Shown here piece by piece: positions 44,044 to 53,765 of a stretch of DNA of 64,000 nt (position 1 is the first letter of the stretch; every line of letters begins with the position of its first letter). Position numbers and translations under genes: made by a program. Below the pieces are notes generated by a model. The model was not told the origin of the DNA. It ran no database searches and worked only from the letters and a program-made list of their open reading frames with translations. The stretch is from Halobellus salinus (GTDB taxonomy: Archaea; Halobacteriota; Halobacteria; Halobacteriales; Haloferacaceae), in the NCBI RefSeq assembly GCF_014646875.1, contig NZ_BMOC01000005.1, positions 98,125 through 162,124 on the forward strand. The letters run 5' to 3'.

Positions 44044-45729
44044 GTGGCAGTGAGTGCCGACACCGACTCCGACACGGATTCGGAACCGGCGGAGACCGAG
44101 GCGTTCCGCCGGACGTGTGAGGAACTCATCGACCGGATCCTTGACGGCGAGGTCGGCCGCGACGACTTGGAGTCCGCGAAGTTGGACGCGTGCTCGGCGC
44201 ACTCGTCGCCGAAGGTCCCGAAGAACACCGAGATCCTCGGCCACGCGCCGCAGGGCCGTCGCGAGGAGGTGAAGAAGGTAGTCCGACGGAAGCCGGTCCG
44301 GACCGCGTCCGGTGTGTCCCCAGTCGCGATTATGACCTCGCCGCATATGTGCCCCCACGGCAAGTGTCTTTACTGCCCCGGCGGACCGGCCTCGGAGTTC
44401 GACTCCGCGCAGTCGTACACCGGCCACGAGCCGGCGGCCGCCCGAGGCGAGCAGAACGACTACGATCCGTACGGCCAGGTGACGCTCCGCTTGGAACAGC
44501 TCAGGCACATCGGCCACCCGGTCGAGAAGGTCGAACTCATCCTGATGGGCGGGACGATGACCGCGCGCAGCCACGACTACCAGGAGTGGTTCCTCAAGCG
44601 TGCGCTGGAAGCGATGAACGACTACGACCTCGGTTCGGAACCCGCACCCGACGATCAGCGGTCGTTCAAGCCCGACCCCGGGGACGTGGAGTTCCGGTAT
44701 CTCGAGGACGTCATCGCCGAGAACGAGACCAACGACATCCGGAACATCGGGACGACGTTCGAGACGAAGCCCGACTGGTGTGATCCCGAGCAGATCGATC
44801 GGATGCTCGATCTGGGGGCAACCAAGGTTGAGGTCGGGGTCCAGACCACCTACGAGCGGATCAACCGGGAGATGCACCGGGGCCACGGCGTCCAGGCGTC
44901 AATCGACGCCAACCGCCGGCTCCGCGATGCGGGGTTCAAAGTCGGGTTCCACATGATGCCGGGCCAGCCCGGAATGACCGAAGAGATGATCCTCGAGGAT
45001 TTCCGGCAGCTGTTCGAGCGCGAGGAGTACAGACCGGATTACCTCAAGATCTACCCCACGCTCGTCGTTCGCGGGACGCGCGTCTACGACCAGTGGCGAC
45101 GCGACGAGTTCGAGCCGCTGGACAACGACACCGCCGCGGACATCGTCGCGGAGGTGATGGGGATGATCCCCGAGTACACGCGGCTCCAACGTGTGCAGCG
45201 CGACATCCCCGCGGACTTCATCGACGCCGGCGTCTGGAAATCGAACCTCCGGCAGCTCGCCGAACAGCGCGCCGAGGAGCGGGGGATCCAACCCCGCGAC
45301 ATCCGCGCTCGGGAGGCCGGTATGAACGACGCGACGCCGGATCCCGAACGGGTCGAGCTAACCGAGACCACGTACGACGCCGGCGGCGGGACCGAAGCGT
45401 TCCTTACGTTCGAGGATCCGGTCGAGGACCTGCTCGTCGGCTTCTGCCGTCTTCGGCTCCCGAACGACCCGGTCCGCCGGGAACTCGACGACGCCGCGAT
45501 CGTGCGCGAGCTCCACGTCTACGGCAGCGAGGCCGGGATCGGGAGCGGCGAGGGCGAGTGGCAACACAAGGGGTACGGCCGCCGGCTGATCCGCCGCGCA
45601 GAGGCGCTCGCCGCCGACGCGGGGTACGGCAAGCTGGCGATCATCTCGGGAATCGGGGCTCGGGAGTACTACCGCCGGAAGCTGGGCTACCGTCAGGACG
45701 GCCCGTACGTCGCAAAGCGGCTGGAGTAA
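44044..45729 (+). CDS. elp3: tRNA U34 carboxymethyltransferase Elp3 (radical SAM-GNAT)
   Basis: 561 residues. The Elp3 N-terminal region (FRRTCEELIDRILDGEVGRD) precedes the radical-SAM core with the cluster cysteines C103, C108 and C111 in CPHGKCLYC. The C-terminal acetyltransferase domain ends GYGKLAIISGIGAREYYRRK. The enzyme uses acetyl-CoA and SAM to put a carboxymethyl group on wobble uridine of tRNA. Start at GTG 44044; GTG 44050 is equally possible. A 13-codon open frame at 44010 overlaps the start. Confidence 0.94.
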   Translation: MAVSADTDSDTDSEPAETEAFRRTCEELIDRILDGEVGRDDLESAKLDACSAHSSPKVPKNTEILGHAPQGRREEVKKVVRRKPVRTASGVSPVAIMTSPHMCPHGKCLYCPGGPASEFDSAQSYTGHEPAAARGEQNDYDPYGQVTLRLEQLRHIGHPVEKVELILMGGTMTARSHDYQEWFLKRALEAMNDYDLGSEPAPDDQRSFKPDPGDVEFRYLEDVIAENETNDIRNIGTTFETKPDWCDPEQIDRMLDLGATKVEVGVQTTYERINREMHRGHGVQASIDANRRLRDAGFKVGFHMMPGQPGMTEEMILEDFRQLFEREEYRPDYLKIYPTLVVRGTRVYDQWRRDEFEPLDNDTAADIVAEVMGMIPEYTRLQRVQRDIPADFIDAGVWKSNLRQLAEQRAEERGIQPRDIRAREAGMNDATPDPERVELTETTYDAGGGTEAFLTFEDPVEDLLVGFCRLRLPNDPVRRELDDAAIVRELHVYGSEAGIGSGEGEWQHKGYGRRLIRRAEALAADAGYGKLAIISGIGAREYYRRKLGYRQDGPYVAKRLE

Positions 45730-45895
45730 TCGGGCGAACAGTCGGCACGCCGGAACCGGGAGCGTCACCAGCCGCATCCCACGTCGACGTGCCGAACAGC
45801 CGCTGCCCGACGCGGGGCCAGTCTCAGGTCACGGGGGTCTTGGCCGCGCGTTCGCACATGAAGATTCGTTGGCGGGTGCCGAGGCTGCCCACTCG

Positions 45896-46399
45896 TCAGC
45901 CGCCGCCGTCGAGGGTCTTATTCATCGCGACGTGTGGGATCCCGGCCTCCTCGAACTCCTCACCGTGGGCCTCGTACCCGAATCGTTCGTAGAACCCCCG
46001 GACGTGCGTCTGAGCATGGAGCGTGAGTAGATCGAACCGCACCTCGCGAGCGTGGGTTTCGACAGCGTCCATCAGTCGGCGGCCCCACCCGTTTCCGCGT
46101 CGGTCGGCCGCGACTGCGACGCGTTCGACCTTGCCGACGGATCGGTCGCTGGATCCGGGCGGGAGGTCCACGTCGCTCGCCGAACGGAGCCGAGCCGCCC
46201 CGATCGGTTCCCCCTCGGCGTAGGCGACAAAGTGAGTTGCGTCCGCCCCGGGTTCGTCGTACTCGTCGTATTCGAGATCCTGGTCGACGCCCTGCTCGTC
46301 GACGAACACTGACTGTCGAACCGTGAAGGCGTCGTCGCGTTCGCCGTCGGTGTCGGCGACGAACACGCCGGTTCGGTCCGCGGTCACCATCTCCCCCAT
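45896..46399 (-). CDS. GNAT-family N-acetyltransferase
   Basis: 167 residues: N-terminal FTVRQSVFVDEQGVDQDLEYDE is typical of the ElaA-like GNAT subfamily, and the acetyl-CoA loop is VERVAVAADRRGNGWGRRLMD (VAVxxxxRGxGxG). The C-terminal FYERFGYEAHGEEFEEAGIPH completes the fold. The substrate is unknown. Starts at 46399 or 46390 are both possible (MGEMVTADRT). It is monocistronic. Confidence 0.9.
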   Translation of the reverse strand: MGEMVTADRTGVFVADTDGERDDAFTVRQSVFVDEQGVDQDLEYDEYDEPGADATHFVAYAEGEPIGAARLRSASDVDLPPGSSDRSVGKVERVAVAADRRGNGWGRRLMDAVETHAREVRFDLLTLHAQTHVRGFYERFGYEAHGEEFEEAGIPHVAMNKTLDGGG

Positions 46400-46549
46400 C
46401 CGGAAGACGGTCCGTCCCCGAGGCGCTCGGATGTCACACCGGCCTCAACGCACGTCCCGGTACTGAGGGTTTCGGAGTCGGAGCGACCGCCAGCAACCCG
46501 GGCGGAGCGCGACTGCACCCCGTTGTCAGTGTCCCGCAGCGTAGGCGCT

Positions 46550-47308
46550 GTGTCGTCAACCGACCCACTCGACGGCCGCGTATCGATCGTGACGGGCGCC
46601 GGTGGTTCCGTTGGTGGGGGGATCGCCACGCACCTCGCGGACGCAGGCAGCGACGTCGTTCTCGCGGTGCACAACGACGAAGAAGTCACCGACCAGATCA
46701 GAGCCAGTGGGCGACGGGCACGCACAGTCCGGGTTGACGTCAGCGACAGGGAGCGCGTGGACGCGATGGTCGACGAACCCCTCACGGAGTTCGGTCGGAT
46801 CGACATCGTAATCAACAGCGCCGGCGCGCTCTCCGTGGGATCGGTGCTGGAACGCAACGAGAGCGACTGGGACCGCGTGATGGACGTCAACGCAAAGGGG
46901 ACCTTTCTGGTGTCGCAGGCGACGATCCCACACCTCCGGGAGAACGAAGGGACGATCATCAACGTCTCGTCGATCTCCGGGATGATCGCTGCGCCGGATC
47001 ACTGCCACTACGGCGCGTCGAAGCACGGGATTAACGGCCTCACTAAGTCGTTGGCGATTGAACTCGCCGAGGACGACATCACGGTCAATGCACCGTGTCC
47101 AGGCATCGTGGCCTCGCAGATGTGGGCCGAGTAGTTGACGCCCGAAAGCGACGAGTCGTTCGCGGGGACGGGCAACCGTCTCATCCCGCCCGGCCGCGAC
47201 CGGACGCCCGAAGACACGGGGGAGGCAGCCGTCTCCCCGGCCGGTACCGGGAACGTCACCGACGAGGAACGCACCGTCGACGGCGGGATCGCGCGGAACA
47301 TCGTCTGA
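46550..47308 (+). pseudogene. Short-chain dehydrogenase/reductase with an in-frame TAG
   Basis: From GTG 46550 the frame encodes a full SDR Rossmann domain: VTGAGGSVGGGIA, the NxAG-type INSAGAL, and the catalytic S-Y-K set in NVSSISG and HYGASKHG. At 47132-47134 a TAG interrupts the frame after SQMWAE. The same frame then continues 57 codons (LTPESDESFAG...VTDEERTVDGGIARNIV) to TGA at 47308, giving the expected SDR C-terminus. The tail is also eroded (EAAVSPAGTG where FLAS is usual). A TTG upstream at 46523 is a less likely start. Confidence 0.75.
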
Positions 47309-47418
47309 GTAGCGGGAGCGTTCTTTGGGTGGCCCGTCTCGGGCCTGGATGTCGCTATCGGGTGAGGTGTTTCGAAAAGTGTGCCGTCTACGTCGCCGGA
47401 AGGCGACCGCAGTCGGTA

Positions 47419-47613
47419 TTAGTTACGAACGAGGTTCGCCGCGCGCGGTCCCTTCGGCGAGGACTCGATCTCGAAGTCGACGTCTTGTCCCTCTTCGAGG
47501 TCCGGGCCGCCAACGTCTTCCATGTGAAAGAACACGTCGTCATCGGAGTCGTCAGTCGAAATGAAACCGTAGCCGCCAGTGTCGTTGAAGAAATCAACCG
47601 TTCCGTTTGCCAT
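47419..47613 (-). CDS. Cold-shock domain protein (first copy)
   Basis: 64 residues of the CspA OB fold: MANGTVDFFNDTGGYGFIS carries RNP1-like GYGFI and DVFFHMEDV carries RNP2-like VFFH. It binds single-stranded RNA or DNA and is usually an RNA chaperone. It is almost identical in plan to the gene at 54344 and shares DTGGYGFI and HMEDVGGPDLEEGQDV exactly. It is monocistronic. Confidence 0.95.
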   Translation of the reverse strand: MANGTVDFFNDTGGYGFISTDDSDDDVFFHMEDVGGPDLEEGQDVDFEIESSPKGPRAANLVRN

Positions 47614-47773
47614 TGCAGACGAACGTATGGCTCTGCAGGTCATAACCCTTCCGAGGGTCGCGGTATCACGGCTCGCCGCGGCCAGTCACACCGTCCGGAC
47701 GGAACGGCGGAACGAGACGTCGTCTACGCGCGTAACGCCGCAAAAAAATACGTGGGTGTGCGCGTGTCGGCGC

Positions 47774-48373
47774 CTACTCGAAGAGTTCGGCGGCCTGCTC
47801 GTAGCGACTGGCGGGTTCCTCCCAGTCGACGACCTCAAAGAAGTTCTCAACGAAGTCGCCGCGGGCCGGACCGTAATCGTAGTAGTAGGAGTGCTCCCAG
47901 ACGTCGCACGCGAGGATCGGGTGGCCGCCCCAGACCGCACCCTCGTCGTGGTTGTCCACAACCACGTTACGGAGCTGGTTCGAGAAGGAGTCGTAGACCA
48001 GCAACGCCCAGCCGCTGGCGTCGGACGCCGCAGCCTCGAATTCGCCCTTCCAGGCCTCGTAGGAGCCGAAGTCCTCCGCAATCCGGTCTGCGAGGGCTCC
48101 GCTCGGCTCGTCGCCGCCCTCCGGCGACATGTTCTGCCAGAACAGGTCGTGGAGGATGTGGCCGCTGGAGTTGTGGGTGACGTTCCGGATCGCGCCGGCC
48201 GACGACGAGAAGTCGTCGGACTCGCGGTTCGCTTCGAGCGTCTCCTCGGCCGAGTTCCAGCCGTTCACGTAGCCCTGGTGGTGGGTGTCGTGGTGCCACG
48301 TCAGGACTTGTTCGGAGATGTGCGGTTCGAGCGCGCCGTGATCGTACGGAAGTGGATCGAGTTCGTAGCTCAT
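47774..48373 (-). CDS. sod: Superoxide dismutase (Mn/Fe type)
   Basis: 199 residues. Metal ligands are visible: the first His in LTWHHDTHH (about 27), the second in SGHILHDLFWQNM (about 72), and Asp and His in ACDVWEHSYYYDYG. This is the SodA/SodB fold that removes superoxide; haloarchaeal enzymes use Mn. A 150-base intergenic region separates it from the DUF2237 gene that diverges from it. Confidence 0.96.
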   Translation of the reverse strand: MSYELDPLPYDHGALEPHISEQVLTWHHDTHHQGYVNGWNSAEETLEANRESDDFSSSAGAIRNVTHNSSGHILHDLFWQNMSPEGGDEPSGALADRIAEDFGSYEAWKGEFEAAASDASGWALLVYDSFSNQLRNVVVDNHDEGAVWGGHPILACDVWEHSYYYDYGPARGDFVENFFEVVDWEEPASRYEQAAELFE

Positions 48374-48523
48374 AGATTGCCTCCGTATTCACTGTAGGTC
48401 GGATTCCAGTTAAACGTTGAGCGAGACGTGTTAACACACTCCCCGACGGCTCGGGAAGACGTGATCTGAATCGGGTTCGTTCTCGGGGAGGCCGCTTTTG
48501 TTTGTCGGGTTCGATTCGCAAGT

Positions 48524-48919
48524 ATGTCGAGTCCCGGCCACGACGCGGCAGCACAGGACGACTCGAACGTCTACGGCGACCGCCTCCAGCCGTGTAGCCA
48601 CGACCCCCGGACGGGGTTCCTCCGGGACGGCCACTGCCGCCACCTCCGGCGGGACCCCGGCCGTCACGAGGTGTGTGCGGAGCTCACCGCGGAGTTCCTG
48701 GAGTTCAGCAAGGCACAAGGAAACGATCTCGTCACCCCGAGACCGGAGTACAACTTTCCGGGGCTGGAACCCGGCGACTGCTGGTGTCTCTGCGTGCCGC
48801 GGTGGGTGGAGGCCCACGACGCAGGGTGTGCGCCGCCGGTCGTGTTGGAGGCGACGAGCGAGGCCGTGCTCGAAGACGTGTCATTGTCGACGCTCGAATC
48901 GTACGCTGTCGGGGAGTGA
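48524..48919 (+). CDS. DUF2237 family protein
   Basis: 131 residues. The family signature runs through the protein: NVYGDRLQPCSHDPRTGF, the CRHLRRDPGRHEVCAE segment, EFLEFSKAQGNDLVTP, FPGLEPGDCWCLC and APPVVLEATSEAVLEDVSL. Several conserved cysteines suggest metal binding. The biochemical role of the family is unknown. It faces the photolyase gene, whose stop lies 30 bases away. Confidence 0.93.
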   Translation: MSSPGHDAAAQDDSNVYGDRLQPCSHDPRTGFLRDGHCRHLRRDPGRHEVCAELTAEFLEFSKAQGNDLVTPRPEYNFPGLEPGDCWCLCVPRWVEAHDAGCAPPVVLEATSEAVLEDVSLSTLESYAVGE

Positions 48920-48948
48920 CAGCCGTCTTCCACCCCCACTCGGTCGCT

Positions 48949-50406
48949 TCAATCGTCGCCGCGAGCCGCCTCGAACATCGACAGCGCCGCCTCCCGGCGC
49001 TCGCTGTGGTCGACAATCGGTGCGGGATAGTCGGTGTCGACCCGAGCGCGCTCGACCGGTGAGAGCTCGTGCCACTCGTGAATCGTGTCGGCGTCGACGC
49101 CGCGGAGTGCAGGAACGTATCGCGTGATGTACTCGGCGTCGGGATCGTATCGCTCACCCTGCGTCATCGGGTTGAAGATCCGGAAGTAGGGCTGGGCGTC
49201 GGTCCCCGTCGACGCGGCCCACTGCCACCCGCCGTTATCGTTTGCGGTGTCGTGGTCGGCGAGGTGGTCCCGGAAGTGGTGGTACCCCGCTCGCCAGTCG
49301 ATCTGGAGGTCCTTGGTGAGGAAGGAGGCGACGATCATCCGGACGCGGTTGTGCATATACGCCTCCTCGCGGAGTTGGCGCATCCCGGCGTCGACAATCG
49401 GATACCCGGTTTCGCCCCGCTTCCACGCCCGGAGCTCCTCGGGGTCGTCGCGCCACTCGATGTCGTGGTCGTACTCCTTGTAGTTCTCCGTGACGACCTC
49501 GGGGTTGAAATAGAGCACGTGAGTGTAGAACTCCCGCCACGCCAACTGTGACTGGAACTCCTCGACGGACCCGACCTGTTCTTCCGGCGTGAATCCCGAC
49601 ACGTCTGCGCCGCCGTTCTCGGCCCGCTCCCGAGCGTCCTCGGTCGCGTCGTACACCTCGCGGATCCCGATCGTCCCCCACGTCAGGTGGGCTGAGAGTC
49701 GCGAGACCGCGCTGCGGGTGGGGTAGTCGCGGTCCTCGTCGTAGCGGTAGATCCCGTCGGAGCAGAACGCCGCCAGCCGCTCTCTCGCCGCCTCCGTCCC
49801 CGCGGTCTCAACGTCGGCGTCGGGGTCGGCGAATCCCAACTCCCCGATGGTGGGCAGCGGATCGCCGTCCACATCCGCCAGCGCCGCCGGTTCCGGCGGA
49901 TCGATCGGGTCCGGTTTCGGGCGGTCGTGCCACTTCCGCCCGAAGTACGTAAACACCGAGTAGGGGTCGCCCGCGTTGGTCGTGATCGATCCGGGTTCGT
50001 GGAAGATGGCGTCGTGGAACGAGTCGTGTGCGACCTTATGGCCGTCTAACGCGTCCCGAACCCGCTCGTCGCGGTCGCGTGCGAGCCCGGAGTATCCCTT
50101 GTTCCAGACGATTCGGTCGGCGTCGTACTCCGCGGCGAGGTCGGGAAGCACCGACGCCGGATCGCCGCGGGCGACCACCAGGTCCGAGCCGCGGTCGCGG
50201 TACCACCAACGCAACGACCCGAGCGCGTCGAGCATGAACCGCACCCGCGCGTCACCGGCGTACGCCAGGATGTCGTCGTCGAAGACGAAGACGGGGATCG
50301 CACCGGGAGTCCCGTTGTCGACACCGTCGCCCGCCACCCCTGCTGCCGCCGCAAGCCCTCGGTTGTCCGCCGGCCGGAGGTCGTCGCGGTGCCAGTGGAT
50401 CTGCAT
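48949..50406 (-). CDS. phr: Deoxyribodipyrimidine photolyase (class I)
   Basis: 485 residues from MQIHWHRDDLRPADN; the further 16 upstream codons lack family similarity. The N-terminal antenna domain (WHRDDLRPADNRGL) is followed by the FAD domain, with YPTRSAVSRLSAHLTWGTI, AWREFYTHVLYFNPEVV, GYPIVDAGMRQL, NRVRMIVASFLTKDLQIDW and the C-terminal WAASTGTDAQPYFRIFNP. It uses light to split cyclobutane pyrimidine dimers. It is convergent with the DUF2237 gene. Confidence 0.96.
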   Translation of the reverse strand: MQIHWHRDDLRPADNRGLAAAAGVAGDGVDNGTPGAIPVFVFDDDILAYAGDARVRFMLDALGSLRWWYRDRGSDLVVARGDPASVLPDLAAEYDADRIVWNKGYSGLARDRDERVRDALDGHKVAHDSFHDAIFHEPGSITTNAGDPYSVFTYFGRKWHDRPKPDPIDPPEPAALADVDGDPLPTIGELGFADPDADVETAGTEAARERLAAFCSDGIYRYDEDRDYPTRSAVSRLSAHLTWGTIGIREVYDATEDARERAENGGADVSGFTPEEQVGSVEEFQSQLAWREFYTHVLYFNPEVVTENYKEYDHDIEWRDDPEELRAWKRGETGYPIVDAGMRQLREEAYMHNRVRMIVASFLTKDLQIDWRAGYHHFRDHLADHDTANDNGGWQWAASTGTDAQPYFRIFNPMTQGERYDPDAEYITRYVPALRGVDADTIHEWHELSPVERARVDTDYPAPIVDHSERREAALSMFEAARGDD

Positions 50407-50499
50407 ACGGGCCGAACGGACCCCGATGCCGTCAACGTGTCGGCGGGGGCGCACGCCGCACAGCCCTCAACCGCTCCACGCTCGGCCCCGCCGGATCGA

Positions 50500-51189
50500 T
50501 CAGTCGTCGGGCGTCGGGATCGGGTCGACCGCCCCGCGACGGCCGTCAAGCACGGCGAACCGGTCGCCGCGCCGGCGTTCCAGCAGGTGCAGCAGGCGCT
50601 CGGCCCACCGGAGTTTCCGCGCCTTCTCGTCGCTGACCGTCGGATCGTCGAACGCCCACCCGACGAACCGGAGTTCGGCCGCGCCGAGTTCGTCCGCGAG
50701 GAACGCCGCCCGGTCGCCGTCGGTGAACCCACCGAAGTTGTAGACGGCGTTGGCCGGCGCCGCCTGGGTCGTCGCGAGCGTGTGCGCCGGGTCGAGCCGC
50801 GGCATCCACGCCTCGAGCAGCGGGACGTTGTCGCCGTGGGCGTGTGCCGCGACCGGCGTTCCAGCCTCGGTCAGTTCGTCTGCAGTCTCGGGGTTCTTGT
50901 CGAGGTCGGTGACCAGGAGGTCGACTGCGAAGCCGGCGTCTCTGACCACGTCCGCGGCTGTCGACGCCGCGAACACCAGGTCCGCGTCGGCGACGCGGCC
51001 GACGTCCTTGGGGAGTGACGGCGCCGCGCCGACCACCGCGACCGTGTCGCCGGAAGCGTCGAGCCGATCGAGGTCGAACGGGGTGGCGTACGCGGCGAGT
51101 GTGTCACGGGCGCGCTCGTCGCCCTCGCGGGGGTAGCCGAACGCCGAGAGGATGGACTCGTAGACCGGCTCCCACGCCTCGAAGTTCAC
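50500..51189 (-). CDS. 6-Hydroxymethylpterin pyrophosphokinase, MptE-like (DUF115)
   Basis: 229 residues from GTG at 51189 (VNFEAWEPVYESIL). DUF115/MptE features: VAVVGAAPSLPKDVGRVADAD (nucleotide loop), LVTDLDKNPE (acidic metal-binding site), AHAHGDN and FGGFTDGDRAAFLAD. MptE makes the pyrophosphorylated pterin needed for tetrahydrofolate or methanopterin. It lies 199 bases downstream of a dihydropteroate synthase gene on the same strand, the next step of the same pathway. Confidence 0.88.
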   Translation of the reverse strand: MNFEAWEPVYESILSAFGYPREGDERARDTLAAYATPFDLDRLDASGDTVAVVGAAPSLPKDVGRVADADLVFAASTAADVVRDAGFAVDLLVTDLDKNPETADELTEAGTPVAAHAHGDNVPLLEAWMPRLDPAHTLATTQAAPANAVYNFGGFTDGDRAAFLADELGAAELRFVGWAFDDPTVSDEKARKLRWAERLLHLLERRRGDRFAVLDGRRGAVDPIPTPDD

Positions 51190-51388
51190 AGCTGTGGCTC
51201 CGGAGTGTAACGGTGCGAGCCGGAATGGCACCAAGTACCCCTACCCGAATGCCCTTCCGGCCTCCAGGTGTCGGGTTTCAGTCGGTTCGGTATAAGCTTT
51301 CTCGTGTTTTGTCGCGTCTGACACCCGGAGACCACCCGCCGACCGTGGCTGTCGGCCACAAACGTCCGCGAGGGGCCGCGGTGCAGGG

Positions 51389-52570
51389 TCATCTGACGCC
51401 CGAGCTGACGGTCTCTACGGCCCCTTCGAGGGCGTCGCTGCCGCCGGCCGCGGCATCGAGGTCGGAAAGCGCCCGTACGGTGCCGAAGACAAGCACCGAA
51501 CGCCCGTCGCTGTCGCCGGGAACGCCTGAGACGACCGTCACGCCCGAATCGCTCGCAGCGGCCGAGAGCGACCCCACGTCGGCGTCAGAGACTCCAGAGA
51601 GCTCGAAAACCCGGACAACGGCGCCGCCTGAGGCCGCGGCGTCAGTGGCGTCCGACGCCGCCGTATCGCCGACACCGACGCGGTCGAGGTGCCGCTCGGC
51701 TTCCCGGGGCGTCGTCACGTCGAGTTCCTCGACAGCGACATCGCCCGCCTCCCGCACCCGGTCTCTGGCGAACTCGTTGCCGATCAGTGCGGCGTCCCGG
51801 GTTTCGGCGACGTCGTGTGTCCGGACCACGTGTGCACCGCGCTCGACGGCCATCGATGTCGCGGCCAGCGAGACCGGCAGCGCCGCCTCGGTCCCGCGGC
51901 CGGCGACATCGCGAAGGAAGTTCTTCCGGTTGATCGACACCAGGATCGGGTGTCCCAGCCCCCGGAACTCCCGGAGCCGCCGGAAGGTCTCCCGGTCGTC
52001 TTCGACCGTCTTCGCCTCGGACCACCCGCCGAACGCCGGATCGATGATGGTCTTGTCGGTGAAGCCGTTCTGCCCGAGCGCGTCGTAGATGTCGTCGACC
52101 GCCTCCACCGCACCCGGACGGGTCAGATCAGGCGGCGACGCCATTTTGCCGACCGCGACATCGTGTTCCGCACAGACCCGCGGCATCTCGGGGTCGGCGA
52201 AGCCGCAGATGTCGTTGACCATGTCGAACCCCCGGTCGAGTGCCTCCTCGGCGACCTCGTGGTACCGGGTCTCGATTGAGAAGACGGCGTCGCCGGAGAC
52301 GCTCTCGACGGTTTCGACCGCGGTGTTGAGCCGTTCGAGTTCTCCCTCCGCCGAGAGCACCTCGAACCGCTTGTTGGCCGATTCCAGCCCGACGTCGACG
52401 ATGTCTGCACCCTCCCCGATGAGTTCCTCGTCGACGTAGGTGGCGGCTTCACCCGGGTCGTCAAAAACGCTCGGGTCGTAGGGCGACTCTTTCGAGACGT
52501 TGAGTACCCCCATAATCCGCGGGGGGTGCTCGTCACCGATCTCGAGTCCGGCGGCGTCCACAGTTCGCAT
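51389..52570 (-). CDS. folP: Dihydropteroate synthase-like protein
   Basis: 393 residues from MRTVDAAGLEIGD. TIM-barrel DHPS motifs: MGVLNVSKES (altered GxLNVTPDSF), ADIVDVGLES, MVNDICGF, the substrate-binding GHPILVSINRKNFL, and VVRTHDVAETRDA. A C-terminal extension of about 120 residues after the barrel is Ala-Asp rich and of unknown fold. It joins p-aminobenzoate or a related amine to the pterin. It is paired with the MptE-like gene. Confidence 0.88.
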   Translation of the reverse strand: MRTVDAAGLEIGDEHPPRIMGVLNVSKESPYDPSVFDDPGEAATYVDEELIGEGADIVDVGLESANKRFEVLSAEGELERLNTAVETVESVSGDAVFSIETRYHEVAEEALDRGFDMVNDICGFADPEMPRVCAEHDVAVGKMASPPDLTRPGAVEAVDDIYDALGQNGFTDKTIIDPAFGGWSEAKTVEDDRETFRRLREFRGLGHPILVSINRKNFLRDVAGRGTEAALPVSLAATSMAVERGAHVVRTHDVAETRDAALIGNEFARDRVREAGDVAVEELDVTTPREAERHLDRVGVGDTAASDATDAAASGGAVVRVFELSGVSDADVGSLSAAASDSGVTVVSGVPGDSDGRSVLVFGTVRALSDLDAAAGGSDALEGAVETVSSGVR

Positions 52571-52686
52571 AGGTGATCCAAGAACGGCGCACACATATAC
52601 TGTGCGTCCGCGGCCCTCCCCGCCGAGGGCGGCGCTTCGGGGGCCGACCCGGCGGAACTTTGCTCTTGCGGCCACAACCGCGGAGT

Positions 52687-53043
52687 ATGCCCAAACCCAA
52701 AGCCGCGTTCGACACGCTCTACCCCTACCGACTGTACGAGCCCGAGGAGGTGCTGGACTCCGAGCTAATGTATACCGTCCCGGAGGTCGCGCGACTCCTC
52801 CAGGGACTTGCCCCCGAGGTCGAACTCGCTGCCGACGCCGAAGACAAGGTGGTCGCGTGGACGATCCCGTGGCTGCTCAGCCACGCTGACGACCTGGTGA
52901 TAAACGACCCCGAAGGCGACGACCCCGGCTACTTCGGGCTTGCGAGCGACGAACGGCCGGCCGACGAGATCCCCGCCGATGTTGCGGACGTGCACGCGCC
53001 GGACGGTACCGACGGCACCAACACCCCGGACAGTACCCAGTGA
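52687..53043 (+). CDS. Conserved haloarchaeal protein, DUF5827-like
   Basis: 118 residues. The N-terminal half MPKPKAAFDTLYPYRLYEPE and YTVPEVARLLQGLAPE is ordered, with a helix WTIPWLLSHADDLVI; the C-terminal 35 residues are low-complexity acidic (DGTDGTNTPDSTQ). It looks like a small cytosolic haloarchaeal protein of the DUF5827 type; the function is unknown. It is divergent from the dihydropteroate synthase gene. Confidence 0.82.
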   Translation: MPKPKAAFDTLYPYRLYEPEEVLDSELMYTVPEVARLLQGLAPEVELAADAEDKVVAWTIPWLLSHADDLVINDPEGDDPGYFGLASDERPADEIPADVADVHAPDGTDGTNTPDSTQ

Positions 53044-53071
53044 GCCCGGAGTGTCACTCGGAACGCTGTGG

Positions 53072-53650
53072 TCACCGGCTACGGGCCGCGCGAGCGGCCA
53101 TCTCGATGTCGTTGACGGGGTGGTCGGTCACGCTCGGGCCGTGCCCGACATACAGCGCTGTGAGGTCGCCGCCGACGGTTTCGCGGAGCCGGTCGATGCT
53201 CTCGACGAGCGCGCCGTGGTCTCCCCCCGAGAGGTCGGTCCGGCCGAACCCGCCGTTCGCAAACACCAGATCGCCCGCGAAGCAGGTGCCAGCGCCCTCA
53301 GAGACGAAACAGAGATGATCGGGTTTGTGACCCGGGGTATGAATCGCTTCGTAGGCGTGGTCGCCGATCCGGACGGTTCCACCGTCCACGATCGGGTTGT
53401 CGACGTGCTCGTTGCCGGGGTCGTACCCCCGGGTTTCGACGTCGAACGCGGTTCTGACGGCAGGGACGTTGTCGACGTGGTCCGAGTGGGTGTGGGTGAG
53501 GTAGACCCGATCGAGCGCGTCGACCTGCTCTGCTAACCGGGCGACAACGTCGAAGTTTGCGCCCGCGTCCACAAGCGCAGTCGTTTCTCCGGTCACCAGG
53601 AACGCGTTCGAGGTGAACGCCCGGACGCCGGCCGCGAGGTTCGTGATCAC
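53072..53650 (-). CDS. MBL-fold metallo-hydrolase
   Basis: 192 residues from GTG at 53650 (VITNLAAGVRAFTSNAF). The metallo-beta-lactamase motif is THTHSDHVD with H53, H55, D57 and H58, followed by the later ligands in IHTPGHKPDH and CFAGDLVFANGGFGR and the VGHGPSVTDHP histidine. It is of the glyoxalase II-like group, hydrolysing thioesters or similar. The 37 codons upstream of the start are arginine-rich and non-family. It diverges from the DUF457 protein gene. Confidence 0.92.
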   Translation of the reverse strand: MITNLAAGVRAFTSNAFLVTGETTALVDAGANFDVVARLAEQVDALDRVYLTHTHSDHVDNVPAVRTAFDVETRGYDPGNEHVDNPIVDGGTVRIGDHAYEAIHTPGHKPDHLCFVSEGAGTCFAGDLVFANGGFGRTDLSGGDHGALVESIDRLRETVGGDLTALYVGHGPSVTDHPVNDIEMAARAARSR

Positions 53651-53765
53651 ACCGGGAGGTTGGCGTCCGGTCGACTTGCGTCTTTCCGCCCGGGCGTTCG
53701 AGACTCGGACCCGACCCGCGCGGGCGGGGCCCGATGCTTTTGTACGCTCGCTCCGACACACCGGT

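Noticed and set aside
46523..47308. Pyrrolysine or other recoding of TAG
   Set aside because: Conserved genes in the same window end in TAG, the SDR tail is eroded, and no recoding machinery is visible.
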